7,604 nucleotides of DNA from Bacteroidales bacterium UBA1215 (GTDB lineage: Bacteria > Bacteroidota > Bacteroidia > Bacteroidales > WCHB1-69), in assembly GCA_002309475.1 (NCBI GenBank), contig DBXJ01000054.1:22613-30216 (forward strand), written 5' to 3'. Within the stretch, counting starts at the first letter, position 1, and each line of letters starts with the position of its first letter. The notes under the pieces were generated by a model. The model had not been told where the DNA came from. It did not search any database and saw only the letters and a list, made by a program, of their open reading frames with translations. Both the position numbers and the translations under genes were made by a program. Below are positions 1 through 6,675 of this stretch, in pieces.

Positions 1-137
1 GGAGTTTCTATGTCCGGTTGTCCTATATTGAGGTGATATACATGAACACCTCTTTTTTTTGCTTCGTCAGAAAAAGGGACTAATTTTCTGATTGGTGATG
101 AAGGCATTGCATTGCCTTTATTTGAAATTTTTGGCAT
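1..137 (-). CDS. PLP-dependent aminotransferase (class I/II), N-terminal fragment
   Basis: The minus strand encodes the first 45 codons of a protein starting MPKISNKGNAMPSSPIRKL; the rest lies beyond the left edge. The segment HLNIGQPDIETP (residues 35-46, the last codon cut by the edge) is the characteristic N-terminal stretch of fold-type I aspartate/aromatic-type aminotransferases, where the Gly-Gln-Pro-Asp turn lies near the substrate carboxylate. The catalytic lysine and most of the PLP site are outside the window, so the amino acid substrate cannot be named. The ATG at 137 is chosen because the S/P-rich lead-in followed by the helix RKLVPFSDEAKKRGV is the usual start of this group; Met11 is a weaker alternative. 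It follows the membrane protein gene by 22 nt on the same strand, so cotranscription is likely. An A/T-rich stretch, not a Shine-Dalgarno sequence, precedes the start. Confidence 0.85.
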   Translation of the reverse strand, partial: MPKISNKGNAMPSSPIRKLVPFSDEAKKRGVHVYHLNIGQPDIET

Positions 138-159
138 TTTTTATATTTTTTTGAATTGA

Positions 160-606
160 TTAATTTCTTACAACAGGTTTTTTGATATAAATGATTTCAA
201 AAACACTATACAAAACATACAAAACCAAAAAATTGGAAGCAAATAGCAGAAAATCAGGTCTATTTAACATGGCATAAAGTACCAATAGCACTAAAAATCC
301 CAACAATTTGACAGTTGTAAGTAGCATATAGTGAGTAATGAATTTTCGTTCTATATTGGTGAGTTGTTTCATTTGTTCTTCTTTGGAAAGATTTTCATCG
401 GGTTTAAATTCCATGCGTTGTACATCGGTTTTGACAACAATATAATGTACAATAGCATTAATTATCAGAAATACAATTATCAAAAATGGAAGATTTTTTG
501 ATACTATTCCCGGTGCAGCCAAACGTAAGATGATGTAGATAACTGCAATTATTATGCTGAAAATCAATAGCTTTTTTAAATATTTCGTGTACAAAATCTT
601 GAACAT
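160..606 (-). CDS. Small four-helix membrane protein, AtpI-like position
   Basis: This 148-residue protein has four predicted membrane segments at about residues 13-30, 39-58, 92-113 and 118-139. Helices 2 and 3 are separated by a charged, probably cytoplasmic segment (about 60-90, QRMEFKPDENLSKEEQ) and the C-terminus is basic (YIKKPVVRN). I see no catalytic motif. It lies between atpZ and an aminotransferase. In many Bacteroidota a poorly characterised membrane protein of this size lies between atpZ and atpB, so I infer the equivalent of AtpI, a helper of F0 c-ring assembly. This is inferred from position and topology, not from sequence identity. The start at 606 gives a hydrophobic first helix after the short basic segment MFKILYTKYLKK. 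A 62-nt gap separates it from atpZ and holds a possible promoter box. Confidence 0.7.
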   Translation of the reverse strand: MFKILYTKYLKKLLIFSIIIAVIYIILRLAAPGIVSKNLPFLIIVFLIINAIVHYIVVKTDVQRMEFKPDENLSKEEQMKQLTNIERKFITHYMLLTTVKLLGFLVLLVLYAMLNRPDFLLFASNFLVLYVLYSVFEIIYIKKPVVRN

Positions 607-627
607 TTTTCCGCTTTTTTAGGACTG

Positions 628-660
628 CAAAAATACAAAATCGTTTTATTTTTTTGCCAA
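628..660 (-). promoter_or_regulatory. Possible promoter for the membrane protein gene
   Basis: On the minus strand TATTTTTG (635 down to 628) matches the Bacteroidota -7 box TAnnTTTG. A TTG at 660-658 lies 22 nt upstream, slightly longer than the usual 18-21 nt spacing to the -33 element. The start codon at 606 is about 20 nt downstream. The region is A/T-rich, so a chance match is possible. It would allow the membrane protein and aminotransferase to be expressed separately from the upstream genes. Confidence 0.35.
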
Positions 661-668
661 TAATTGAG

Positions 669-890
669 TTATTTTTTTGATAAAAAATCTTTTATTGCAA
701 TATATATGCTGATACCGATGCCGAATAGAGAAAAAACGAGCGTGCAAACAGGCAGTTGTAAATTCAGCCAATGGTCACATTTATAACCTATAAACACAAA
801 AAAACATACAATTACCACCATTTGTATGCCCAAAGAGGTATAGCGGACGTAATCGTGTGCGGGAGGTCGTTTTTTATCCATATTATTCAA
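669..890 (-). CDS. atpZ: AtpZ/AtpI family ATP synthase-associated protein
   Basis: This 73-residue protein has a short basic N-terminus and two membrane helices (about 17-35 and 46-66). The junction after helix 1, G35-Y-K-C-D39-H-W41-L, matches the Gly-x-x-x-Asp-x-Trp pattern of AtpZ proteins, and the second helix is glycine-rich before the polar tail KDFLSKK. AtpZ-type proteins associate with the F0 sector and have been linked to Mg2+/Ca2+ transport or to assembly of ATP synthase; the exact role here is not shown by the sequence. The start overlaps the end of the bactofilin gene by 8 nt, indicating translational coupling. Met4 is an alternative start. No atpB, atpE or other core ATP synthase gene is visible beside it. 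Confidence 0.8.
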   Translation of the reverse strand: MNNMDKKRPPAHDYVRYTSLGIQMVVIVCFFVFIGYKCDHWLNLQLPVCTLVFSLFGIGISIYIAIKDFLSKK

Positions 891-1221
891 TAGTCATAGA
901 GCAATGTCCGGACAGATAGGCATCCGGCTCTATTATAAGTTTTTTTGCAATGATATCTCCGGTAACTTTGGCAGTCGATTTCAGTGTAAGTGTGTCTTTG
1001 ACAGAAACATTGCCTTGCACTATGCCGGAAATGTCGCCGTCGGTGCAGACAATATTGCCGATAATAGAACTTTGACTGCCGGTTACGACTTTTAATGCCG
1101 ATGTGAGATCACCTTCCAATTTTCCATCAAAACGAATGTCGCTATCGGTGTTAATATCTCCTTTAACATGTGTTCCTTCATTGATAATATTGACTGAAAT
1201 AGCTTCGTTTTCTTTTGACAT
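883..1221 (-). CDS. Bactofilin (polymer-forming cytoskeletal protein)
   Basis: This 112-residue protein consists almost entirely of short glycine-punctuated beta repeats: GTHVKGDI, DIRFDGKLEGDL, SSIIGNIVCTDGDISGIVQGNV, AKVTGDIIAKKLIIEPDAYLSG. These are the rungs of the bactofilin (DUF583) beta-helix. Family members polymerise without nucleotide into filaments that scaffold cell-shape and peptidoglycan enzymes. The length is typical of a minimal bactofilin: one beta-helix with short flexible ends and no membrane segment or peptidase domain. It starts 7 nt after the mtaB stop and overlaps atpZ by 8 nt, so it is probably in one transcription unit with both. A bactofilin directly upstream of atpZ is a recurring Bacteroidota arrangement as far as I recall; the functional reason is unclear. 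Confidence 0.9.
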   Translation of the reverse strand: MSKENEAISVNIINEGTHVKGDINTDSDIRFDGKLEGDLTSALKVVTGSQSSIIGNIVCTDGDISGIVQGNVSVKDTLTLKSTAKVTGDIIAKKLIIEPDAYLSGHCSMTIE

Positions 1222-1228
1222 AATATTG

Positions 1229-2515
1229 TTATTTAGTTATATATATGTTGTTGCTATCTAATTGACTTAATGTAACACTGATAATTTGATTGGCAATATG
1301 GGATTGATAGGGGAATTTTACCTTTATATAATTAGGGGTAAATCCATACAAGAATCCGTTTTCTTTTTTGTGTTCTACCAAAACAGGATAGGTTTTTCCT
1401 TGATTTTCTTGATAAAAGGCTAATTTCTTCTTGTCGGATAATGCTATCAGTTTTTTGACACGTTGATTTTTGACTCCTTGAGAGATTTGTCCTTCCATAT
1501 TGGCGGCAATGGTATCGGGTCGCTGCGAATAGGGGAAAATATGCAACATATTCACCGGAATGCTGTCAAGGAATTGGTATGTGTCTTCAAAGTCGTCTTC
1601 TGTTTCGGTCGGGAAGCCCACAATAACATCGGCGGCAATGCAGGCATGCGGCAAACATGCTTTCACCTGCTGGATTTTGTCGGCAAAAAACTCTCTTTGA
1701 TATTTTCTTCGCATCAAAGAAAGAATGCGGTTGTTGCCCGATTGCAGCGGAATGTGAAAGTGGGGGAGTATCTTGTGATTTTCGCCGGCCAAGTCTATAA
1801 TTTCCTGTGTTAAAAGATTGGGTTCTATCGACGAAATTCTGATTCTTTCCAAACCTTCCACTTGTACCAATTGTTGCAGCAATTGATAAAAATTTTCACC
1901 TTTTTCCGTGCGAAAATCGCCGATATTGACACCGGAAAGAATAATTTCTTTGATATCGTTGGCAACAATTTTTTTGGCATTGTTGACCACATTTTCTATA
2001 CTGTCACTGCGACTGTTTCCCCGAGCCTTCCACACGGTGCAATAGGTACAATGATAATCGCAACCATCTTGGATTTTTAAAAACGACCGTGTGCGTTCGT
2101 GTAGCGAATAGGCAGAAAAGAAACTGTCTTTGGGCAGTTTTTCTATGGCTTGCGGGTTGTGATGAAAAATTTGTTCCAAATAGTCCACCACTTGCATTTT
2201 GTCATTGTTGCCTAAAATCATATCCACCTGATTTTGTAACAATTCAGAATGTTTTAAGGCTCCATAGCAGCCAATGATGATTATTTTGCTTTGTGGATTG
2301 ATTTGCTTTAGGCGATGAATGAGTTGACGACATTTTTTTTCGGAATTTTCTGTCACCGCACAACTATTAATAATGTAGCAGTCTGCTGCCTGGTAACCGG
2401 TTTTGATAACAAAACCTTTTTGTGCAAGTTTTTGTTCTATGGTGGCACTTTCTGAAAAATTCAGTTTGCAACCTAATGTTTTGATGGATACCGAACTTGT
2501 TTTGTCATTTATCAT
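1229..2515 (-). CDS. mtaB: tRNA t6A37 methylthiotransferase MtaB
   Basis: This 428-residue radical SAM methylthiotransferase would convert N6-threonylcarbamoyl-adenosine 37 of ANN-decoding tRNAs to its 2-methylthio form. The N-terminal methylthiotransferase domain has the three expected cysteines, C16 (TLGCKLN), C52 (NSCAVT) and C83 (IIGCYG), which bind the auxiliary 4Fe-4S cluster. The radical SAM motif is C152-DYH-C156-TY-C159. The GCKLN and NSCAVT forms fit MtaB better than MiaB or RimO. The C-terminal part (about 355-428) is TRAM-like. An in-frame ATG at 2593 would add 26 residues (MADIKAKKYSYNIF...) unlike the family N-terminus and running through a promoter box, so the start at 2515 is preferred. 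It is the first gene of the leftward cluster. Confidence 0.93.
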   Translation of the reverse strand: MINDKTSSVSIKTLGCKLNFSESATIEQKLAQKGFVIKTGYQAADCYIINSCAVTENSEKKCRQLIHRLKQINPQSKIIIIGCYGALKHSELLQNQVDMILGNNDKMQVVDYLEQIFHHNPQAIEKLPKDSFFSAYSLHERTRSFLKIQDGCDYHCTYCTVWKARGNSRSDSIENVVNNAKKIVANDIKEIILSGVNIGDFRTEKGENFYQLLQQLVQVEGLERIRISSIEPNLLTQEIIDLAGENHKILPHFHIPLQSGNNRILSLMRRKYQREFFADKIQQVKACLPHACIAADVIVGFPTETEDDFEDTYQFLDSIPVNMLHIFPYSQRPDTIAANMEGQISQGVKNQRVKKLIALSDKKKLAFYQENQGKTYPVLVEHKKENGFLYGFTPNYIKVKFPYQSHIANQIISVTLSQLDSNNIYITK

Positions 2516-2519
2516 TTTG

Positions 2520-2548
2520 CAAAGGTAATAAAAATAATGATACATCAA
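2520..2548 (-). promoter_or_regulatory. Bacteroidota-type promoter for mtaB
   Basis: On the minus strand TACCTTTG (2527-2520) is a perfect -7 box TAnnTTTG, and a TTG (2548-2546) lies 18 nt upstream as the -33 element. The start codon begins only 4 nt after the -7 box, so a transcript from here would be leaderless or nearly so. A second -7-like box, TACTTTTG, lies upstream at 2605-2598 but has no obvious -33 partner; it would give a leader of about 80 nt. Confidence 0.55.
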
Positions 2549-2718
2549 GCAAAAAATATTGTATGAATACTTTTTTGCCTTTATATCCGCCATTTGACAA
2601 AAGTAAAATGAGCTATATTCTGTCTATTTGGTATCTGTTTTTGGCTATAAATTTCATCTATAATTAATATGTATTGCAGGTATTAAAAATAAATAAAAAA
2701 AATCTGTCTAAAATAGCG

Positions 2719-2745
2719 TTTGTATTATCAAATTTTGTACCTTTG
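2719..2745 (+). promoter_or_regulatory. Plus-strand promoter upstream of the structured region
   Basis: TACCTTTG at 2738-2745, in the context TTTTGTACCTTTGCA, is a perfect Bacteroidota -7 box. The best upstream TTTG (2719-2722) is only 15 nt away, shorter than usual, so the -33 half is uncertain. Transcription would start at about 2750 and run rightwards through the long hairpin towards the restriction-modification gene. No other TAnnTTTG box was found on the plus strand between here and 3052, so this is the best candidate promoter for that gene. Confidence 0.5.
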
Positions 2746-2831
2746 CACTCAATTTATTAACGGAAATTTTTGAATAGAAAAAAGAAATATAATTAAATAA
2801 AGTATTAACATAGCGTTTGCTATTTATTCGG

Positions 2832-2952
2832 AATCTCTGAAACGTAGGAAATTTCAACAGATTAATACCGAAAATAAGTTCAGCAGACGCCCATGCTATA
2901 GCGTGGGCGGAACTTGTTCGGTATTAGGGCACTTCCTACGGCCTCAGAGATT
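2832..2952 (+). repeat. Long imperfect inverted repeat (five-helix hairpin)
   Basis: Five nested helices were paired by eye. AATCTCTGA 2832-2840 pairs with 2944-2952 (9 bp). CGTAGGAA 2843-2850 pairs with 2933-2940 (8 bp). TAATACCGAA 2863-2872 pairs with 2917-2926 (10 bp). TAAGTTC 2875-2881 pairs with GAACTTG 2910-2916 (7 bp, one U-G). CGCCCATGC 2888-2896 pairs with 2901-2909 (9 bp, one U-G) around the loop TATA. The unpaired parts are AA/GCC, a 12/6-nt internal loop, a 2-nt bulge and a 6-nt bulge (AGCAGA). Both wobble pairs are U-G on the plus strand and would be A-C on the minus strand, which favours a plus-strand RNA or single-stranded DNA fold. It resembles the bulged palindromes of integron attC sites, but I could not find the required core motifs. 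Confidence 0.85.
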
Positions 2953-2959
2953 GACAAGT

Positions 2960-2978
2960 GAAGCCACGCTTCTTTTTT
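2960..2978 (+). terminator. Terminator-like hairpin before the restriction-modification gene
   Basis: GAAGC (2960-2964) and GCTTC (2968-2972) form a 5-bp stem with a 3-nt loop CAC, followed directly by six T residues (2973-2978). The stem is short for a strong intrinsic terminator, so partial termination (attenuation) is as likely. It begins 7 nt after the long inverted repeat and ends 73 nt before the downstream start codon. Confidence 0.45.
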
Positions 2979-3051
2979 GCCAATCTTGAAAGGTCGTTTT
3001 TTATTGCCCATAAAGCCGATAAGTGGCTGGACGCAGTAAAACGCATAAAAA

Positions 3052-6000
3052 ATGGCACAACTAAAAATCAACGACGCACTGAACAAGGTTTATCTGCGTC
3101 AAAAGCCACTCACAGTTAATTTTAACTTGTTTTGTGAGCAATTGGACATACTGAAGAACGCCCTTGAAATAAGTAAGGTGAAAAAGGAGTCCGAAGAACA
3201 TATCAAAAACTTGATTATAAAATTTTTACAAGACAGTTTTTATGCAAAGACCAATCTTGTGAATACTAAAGAACGAATTGATTGCACAATCTATGAAACG
3301 CTCGACAGCAGTTCGCCTGTACAAGTGTTGATTGAGACCAAACGGCCAGGCAGCACGGAATTTCCTTCGCTCAAAAATCTCAACTCGAAAGCAATGCAGG
3401 AAACCCTGCTCTATTATATGCGAGAGCGAATCAGAGAGAAAAACATTGATTTGAAGCACGTTGTAATAACCAATGGCGAAGAATGGTATGTGTTCGATGC
3501 CGCCGACTTTGAAAAACAGTTTATGAGCAACAAAGATTTGGTGAAGCACTATAAAGATTTTGAGATAAATCAGTCACTGTTCAGCGAAAAAACATCGATG
3601 TTTTACAATGAGATAGCAAGCCCCGCAATCGACAAGGTGAAAGCCGATTTGCCATTTGCCTATATTGATTTGCGGATAGCGACAACCGACCCGCAAAAAG
3701 TTTTGATTTTCAAACTCTTATCACCAGAGCACTTATTGCGCAAATTCGTCTGCAACGACTCAAACGAACTCAATGCCCCATTCTACAACGAATTGCTATA
3801 CATTTTGGGGCTTGAAGAAGTTGCTGAAGGCAGCAAAAAGAAAATCTGCCGCCTTAAGCCTTCCGACCGCAAGTCGGCTTCGTTTATCGAAAACGCAATA
3901 GATAAGTTGGAGATTTCTGAGCCAAACCCCGACCGACAGTTTGACAAAGCCCTGTCGCTGACAATTACGTGGATAAACCGCATTCTATTCTTGAAACTAC
4001 TTGAATCACAATTGGTTAACTACCATAAAGGCGACCGTGACTATTGTTTCCTAAATACAGAGAAAATCAAAGGCTTCGCCGACCTTCAACAACTGTTTTT
4101 CAAAGTTTTGGCCGTTCCCGTGAAAGAGCGCAAACCCGAAGTGGCCAATTATCGGAACGTTCCGTATCTGAATAGTTCGTTGTTTGAATTAACTGATGAC
4201 GAGAAAGTTTGCCAAATATCAGGTCTTCGCGATGATAAACTACCAATCTACCGACAAACCGTATTGCGAGACAGCCGTAACAGCAAGCGACTTGGTGGCG
4301 AACTACCTGTACTTGAGTATCTTTTCCGCTTTCTCGATGCCTACGATTTCGGCAGCGAGCAAAACGATGACATACTCACGCGTGACGACCGCAAAACACT
4401 CATTAACGCTTCGGTTTTGGGGTTGATTTTTGAAAAGATAAACGGTTACAAAGACGGCTCGTTCTTCACGCCAGGATTCATAACGCAGTATATGTGTCGC
4501 GAGAGTCTGCGACGCGCTGTGGTTCAGAAGTTTAACGAAACAAAAGCGTGGCAGTGTCAAACGTTCGATGAATTGATTGACAAAGATTTTAACCGCATCG
4601 AGGCCAATCAGATTATCAACTCGCTGCGAATTTGCGATCCAGCCGTGGGCAGCGGTCATTTCCTTGTCTCGGCCCTTAACGAGCTAATTGCCATAAAAGC
4701 CGACCTGCACATTCTGCAACGCACCGATGGCCGACGACTGAAAAACAAAATTGTGGTTGAAAATGATGAACTTATGGTTTACGATGAAGACGGAGAACCT
4801 TTTGTTTATAATCCCAATGATGATGATAGTCAGTTGGTTCAGCAATCGCTTTTCGAAGAGAAACGAGCTATTATCGAGAACTGCTTGTTTGGTGTCGATA
4901 TAAATCCCAATTCGGTAAATATCTGTCAGTTACGTTTGTGGATAGAACTTCTGAAAAACGCTTATTATAAGGAAGATGGAGAATTTGAAACCTTGCCCAA
5001 TATCGACATTAACATTAAGTGCGGTAACTCGCTTGTAAGTTATTATCCTTTGCGGTTGGGCGAAGCCATAAGTGGCGATGGCAGTTTGAAAACCGAAATC
5101 AAAAATTACAAAACTTGTGTCAAGGCATATAAAAGAGAAAGTAATAAAGTTGAAAAAAAGAATGTTAGAGACCAAATTGCCAAACTGAAACAAAAAATAG
5201 CCCCAGGCATTCAGTTGAGTTTAGAGTTGGATGCGAAAGATGTTGAGGCCAACCGAAAAGCCTTAGAAAGCAACATTTACCGCAATTCGATGGAGTGGAT
5301 GATTGAGTTTCCCGAGGTTCTCGACAGTGATGGGCGATTCCTTGGCTTTGATGTGGTTATTGGTAACCCTCCATATATTGACGCTAAAAAATTGAAACAC
5401 ACAGCATTTGCTTTTAAAAAATACGAAGTATCTTCTGCTACAGCCGATATTAGCATTTATTTTGTGGAATTGGCACTTAAACTAAATAAAACGAATGGCC
5501 AAATGCTTTATATAACAACCAATAAGTTTTATAACACAGAATATGGAAAGAAACTTCGCAAGTATATTTTAGATAGAAATATTACTCATTTGGTTGATTT
5601 TGAGCAATGCGAAGTTTTTAAAGAAGCACTTGTTTCAAGCGTTATTTTGGGAATAGAAAAGCAGCGACCTGTGGAAAATAACAATTTTCTTTTTCACAAA
5701 TTTTACAAACTCAACAATGAGACACTAATAAAAGAGTTCACGACAAAACAGAATGATTTTGAGACATTTGTCCAAAGCAATCTTGATGATAGTGAATGGT
5801 CGTTTGCTACCGACGATAAATCGGCGTTAAAAAGCAAATTGGCTTCTTTTGCAAAAGTGAAAGATTTAAAAGGTGTGTCTGTATATCGCGGGGTTACAAC
5901 TGGTTACAATCCTGCTTTTATAATTACAAATGAACAACGCGACCTACTTATTGCTGAAGACCCTAATAATGCTGCTATAATCAAAAATTTGCTTCAAGGG

Positions 6001-6675
6001 CGTAATATTCGGAAATGGTATTACAACGAAAGTGATGAAAATTTGATTTTTACACGTAGAGGCACCAATATCGAAAGGTACCCTTCGATTAAAGAGTACT
6101 TGATGCAATACTTCAATCAACTTAAACCCAAACAAGTTTCCACTGATGCGGAAGGTAGAAAACCTGGCAATTATAAATGGTTTGAGATTTTGGATAATAC
6201 AGCATACTACAAACATTTTGAATATAAAGAAAAAATAATATGGGGCTTAACTGCTAATAAATGGGCGTTTACATTAGATACCGAGCAACATTATTTACCT
6301 TCTAATGGCTATATAATGACTTCGGAAACCTTGCCCATTCGCTATCTTTTAGGATTACTCAACTCAAAATTGCTTCAACATTATTTTGGGTACATAGGAG
6401 TTATGACCGCAGGAGGAGCATATACATTAAAAGCAACAACAATCGAGGCGCTGCCTATTCCTATTGTTGATTCTGCCCAACAGCAACCAATAATCAACCT
6501 TGTTGACCAAATTCTTGCTGCCAAAAAGCAGAACCCGCAAGCCAATACATGTGCTTTGGAACACAAGATAGACCAGCTTGTTTATCTTCTTTATGGCCTG
6601 ACCTATGACGAAGTGCTGATTGTGGACACGAAAACTGAGATAACGAAAGAAGAGTATGAAAAACCAACTGCTTAA
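3052..6675 (+). CDS. Type IIG restriction endonuclease/adenine methyltransferase
   Basis: This 1207-residue protein is a single-chain restriction-modification enzyme of the Eco57I/TaqI-like type that would cut unmethylated DNA and methylate adenine at N6 in its own site. The N-terminal nuclease has D77 followed by E95-T-K97 (ERIDCTIYE, then VLIETKRPG), a PD-(D/E)xK pattern, with acidic helix residues near 46-49. The methyltransferase shows F472-T-P474 (motif X), D529-PAVGSGHF (motif I, SAM binding), D616 in FGVDINP (motif II) and N772-PPY (motif IV, catalytic), the gamma order. A lysine-rich coiled segment lies at about 683-735. Residues about 940-1137, ending in the usual LPIP, form the TaqI-like target recognition domain. 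An in-frame TAA at 3046 fixes the ATG at 3052. No separate endonuclease, specificity or controller gene is present. GC content drops from about 46% (3661-4740) to 34% (5401-6420). The recognition sequence cannot be read from the protein. Confidence 0.92.
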   Translation: MAQLKINDALNKVYLRQKPLTVNFNLFCEQLDILKNALEISKVKKESEEHIKNLIIKFLQDSFYAKTNLVNTKERIDCTIYETLDSSSPVQVLIETKRPGSTEFPSLKNLNSKAMQETLLYYMRERIREKNIDLKHVVITNGEEWYVFDAADFEKQFMSNKDLVKHYKDFEINQSLFSEKTSMFYNEIASPAIDKVKADLPFAYIDLRIATTDPQKVLIFKLLSPEHLLRKFVCNDSNELNAPFYNELLYILGLEEVAEGSKKKICRLKPSDRKSASFIENAIDKLEISEPNPDRQFDKALSLTITWINRILFLKLLESQLVNYHKGDRDYCFLNTEKIKGFADLQQLFFKVLAVPVKERKPEVANYRNVPYLNSSLFELTDDEKVCQISGLRDDKLPIYRQTVLRDSRNSKRLGGELPVLEYLFRFLDAYDFGSEQNDDILTRDDRKTLINASVLGLIFEKINGYKDGSFFTPGFITQYMCRESLRRAVVQKFNETKAWQCQTFDELIDKDFNRIEANQIINSLRICDPAVGSGHFLVSALNELIAIKADLHILQRTDGRRLKNKIVVENDELMVYDEDGEPFVYNPNDDDSQLVQQSLFEEKRAIIENCLFGVDINPNSVNICQLRLWIELLKNAYYKEDGEFETLPNIDINIKCGNSLVSYYPLRLGEAISGDGSLKTEIKNYKTCVKAYKRESNKVEKKNVRDQIAKLKQKIAPGIQLSLELDAKDVEANRKALESNIYRNSMEWMIEFPEVLDSDGRFLGFDVVIGNPPYIDAKKLKHTAFAFKKYEVSSATADISIYFVELALKLNKTNGQMLYITTNKFYNTEYGKKLRKYILDRNITHLVDFEQCEVFKEALVSSVILGIEKQRPVENNNFLFHKFYKLNNETLIKEFTTKQNDFETFVQSNLDDSEWSFATDDKSALKSKLASFAKVKDLKGVSVYRGVTTGYNPAFIITNEQRDLLIAEDPNNAAIIKNLLQGRNIRKWYYNESDENLIFTRRGTNIERYPSIKEYLMQYFNQLKPKQVSTDAEGRKPGNYKWFEILDNTAYYKHFEYKEKIIWGLTANKWAFTLDTEQHYLPSNGYIMTSETLPIRYLLGLLNSKLLQHYFGYIGVMTAGGAYTLKATTIEALPIPIVDSAQQQPIINLVDQILAAKKQNPQANTCALEHKIDQLVYLLYGLTYDEVLIVDTKTEITKEEYEKPTA

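Larger units (their letters stand above)
2750..2978 (+). ncRNA. Candidate structured RNA or attenuated leader
   Basis: The stretch between a good -7 box (2738-2745) and a terminator-like hairpin ending at 2978 holds no convincing reading frame and one very long fold (2832-2952). The layout of promoter, structure and U-tract would define a transcript of about 225 nt. It could be an independent small RNA, or a leader whose terminator controls read-through into the restriction-modification gene starting 73 nt later. The approximate 5' end is inferred from the -7 box. I do not recognise a known RNA family, and no reverse transcriptase gene accompanies it, so there is no basis to call it a retron. 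Confidence 0.3.

Noticed and set aside
2516..2593. Upstream in-frame extension of mtaB starting at the ATG at 2593
   Set aside because: The extra 26 residues do not resemble an MtaB N-terminus and the extension runs across a perfect promoter box; the shorter start is preferred, with the alternative noted as a finding.
2594..2621. TTGACA ... TATTCT, resembling a sigma-70 promoter on the plus strand
   Set aside because: Bacteroidota primary promoters use TTG/TAnnTTTG elements; the match is expected by chance in A/T-rich DNA, and a better -7 box lies downstream.
2750..2978. Retron msr-msd or CRISPR-like element
   Set aside because: No reverse transcriptase, cas gene or regularly spaced repeats are present; the element is one folded palindrome.
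2880..3086. 68-codon minus-strand reading frame across the structured region
   Set aside because: It overlaps one arm of the long hairpin, the terminator-like hairpin and the start of the restriction gene, and its translation shows no recognisable domain.
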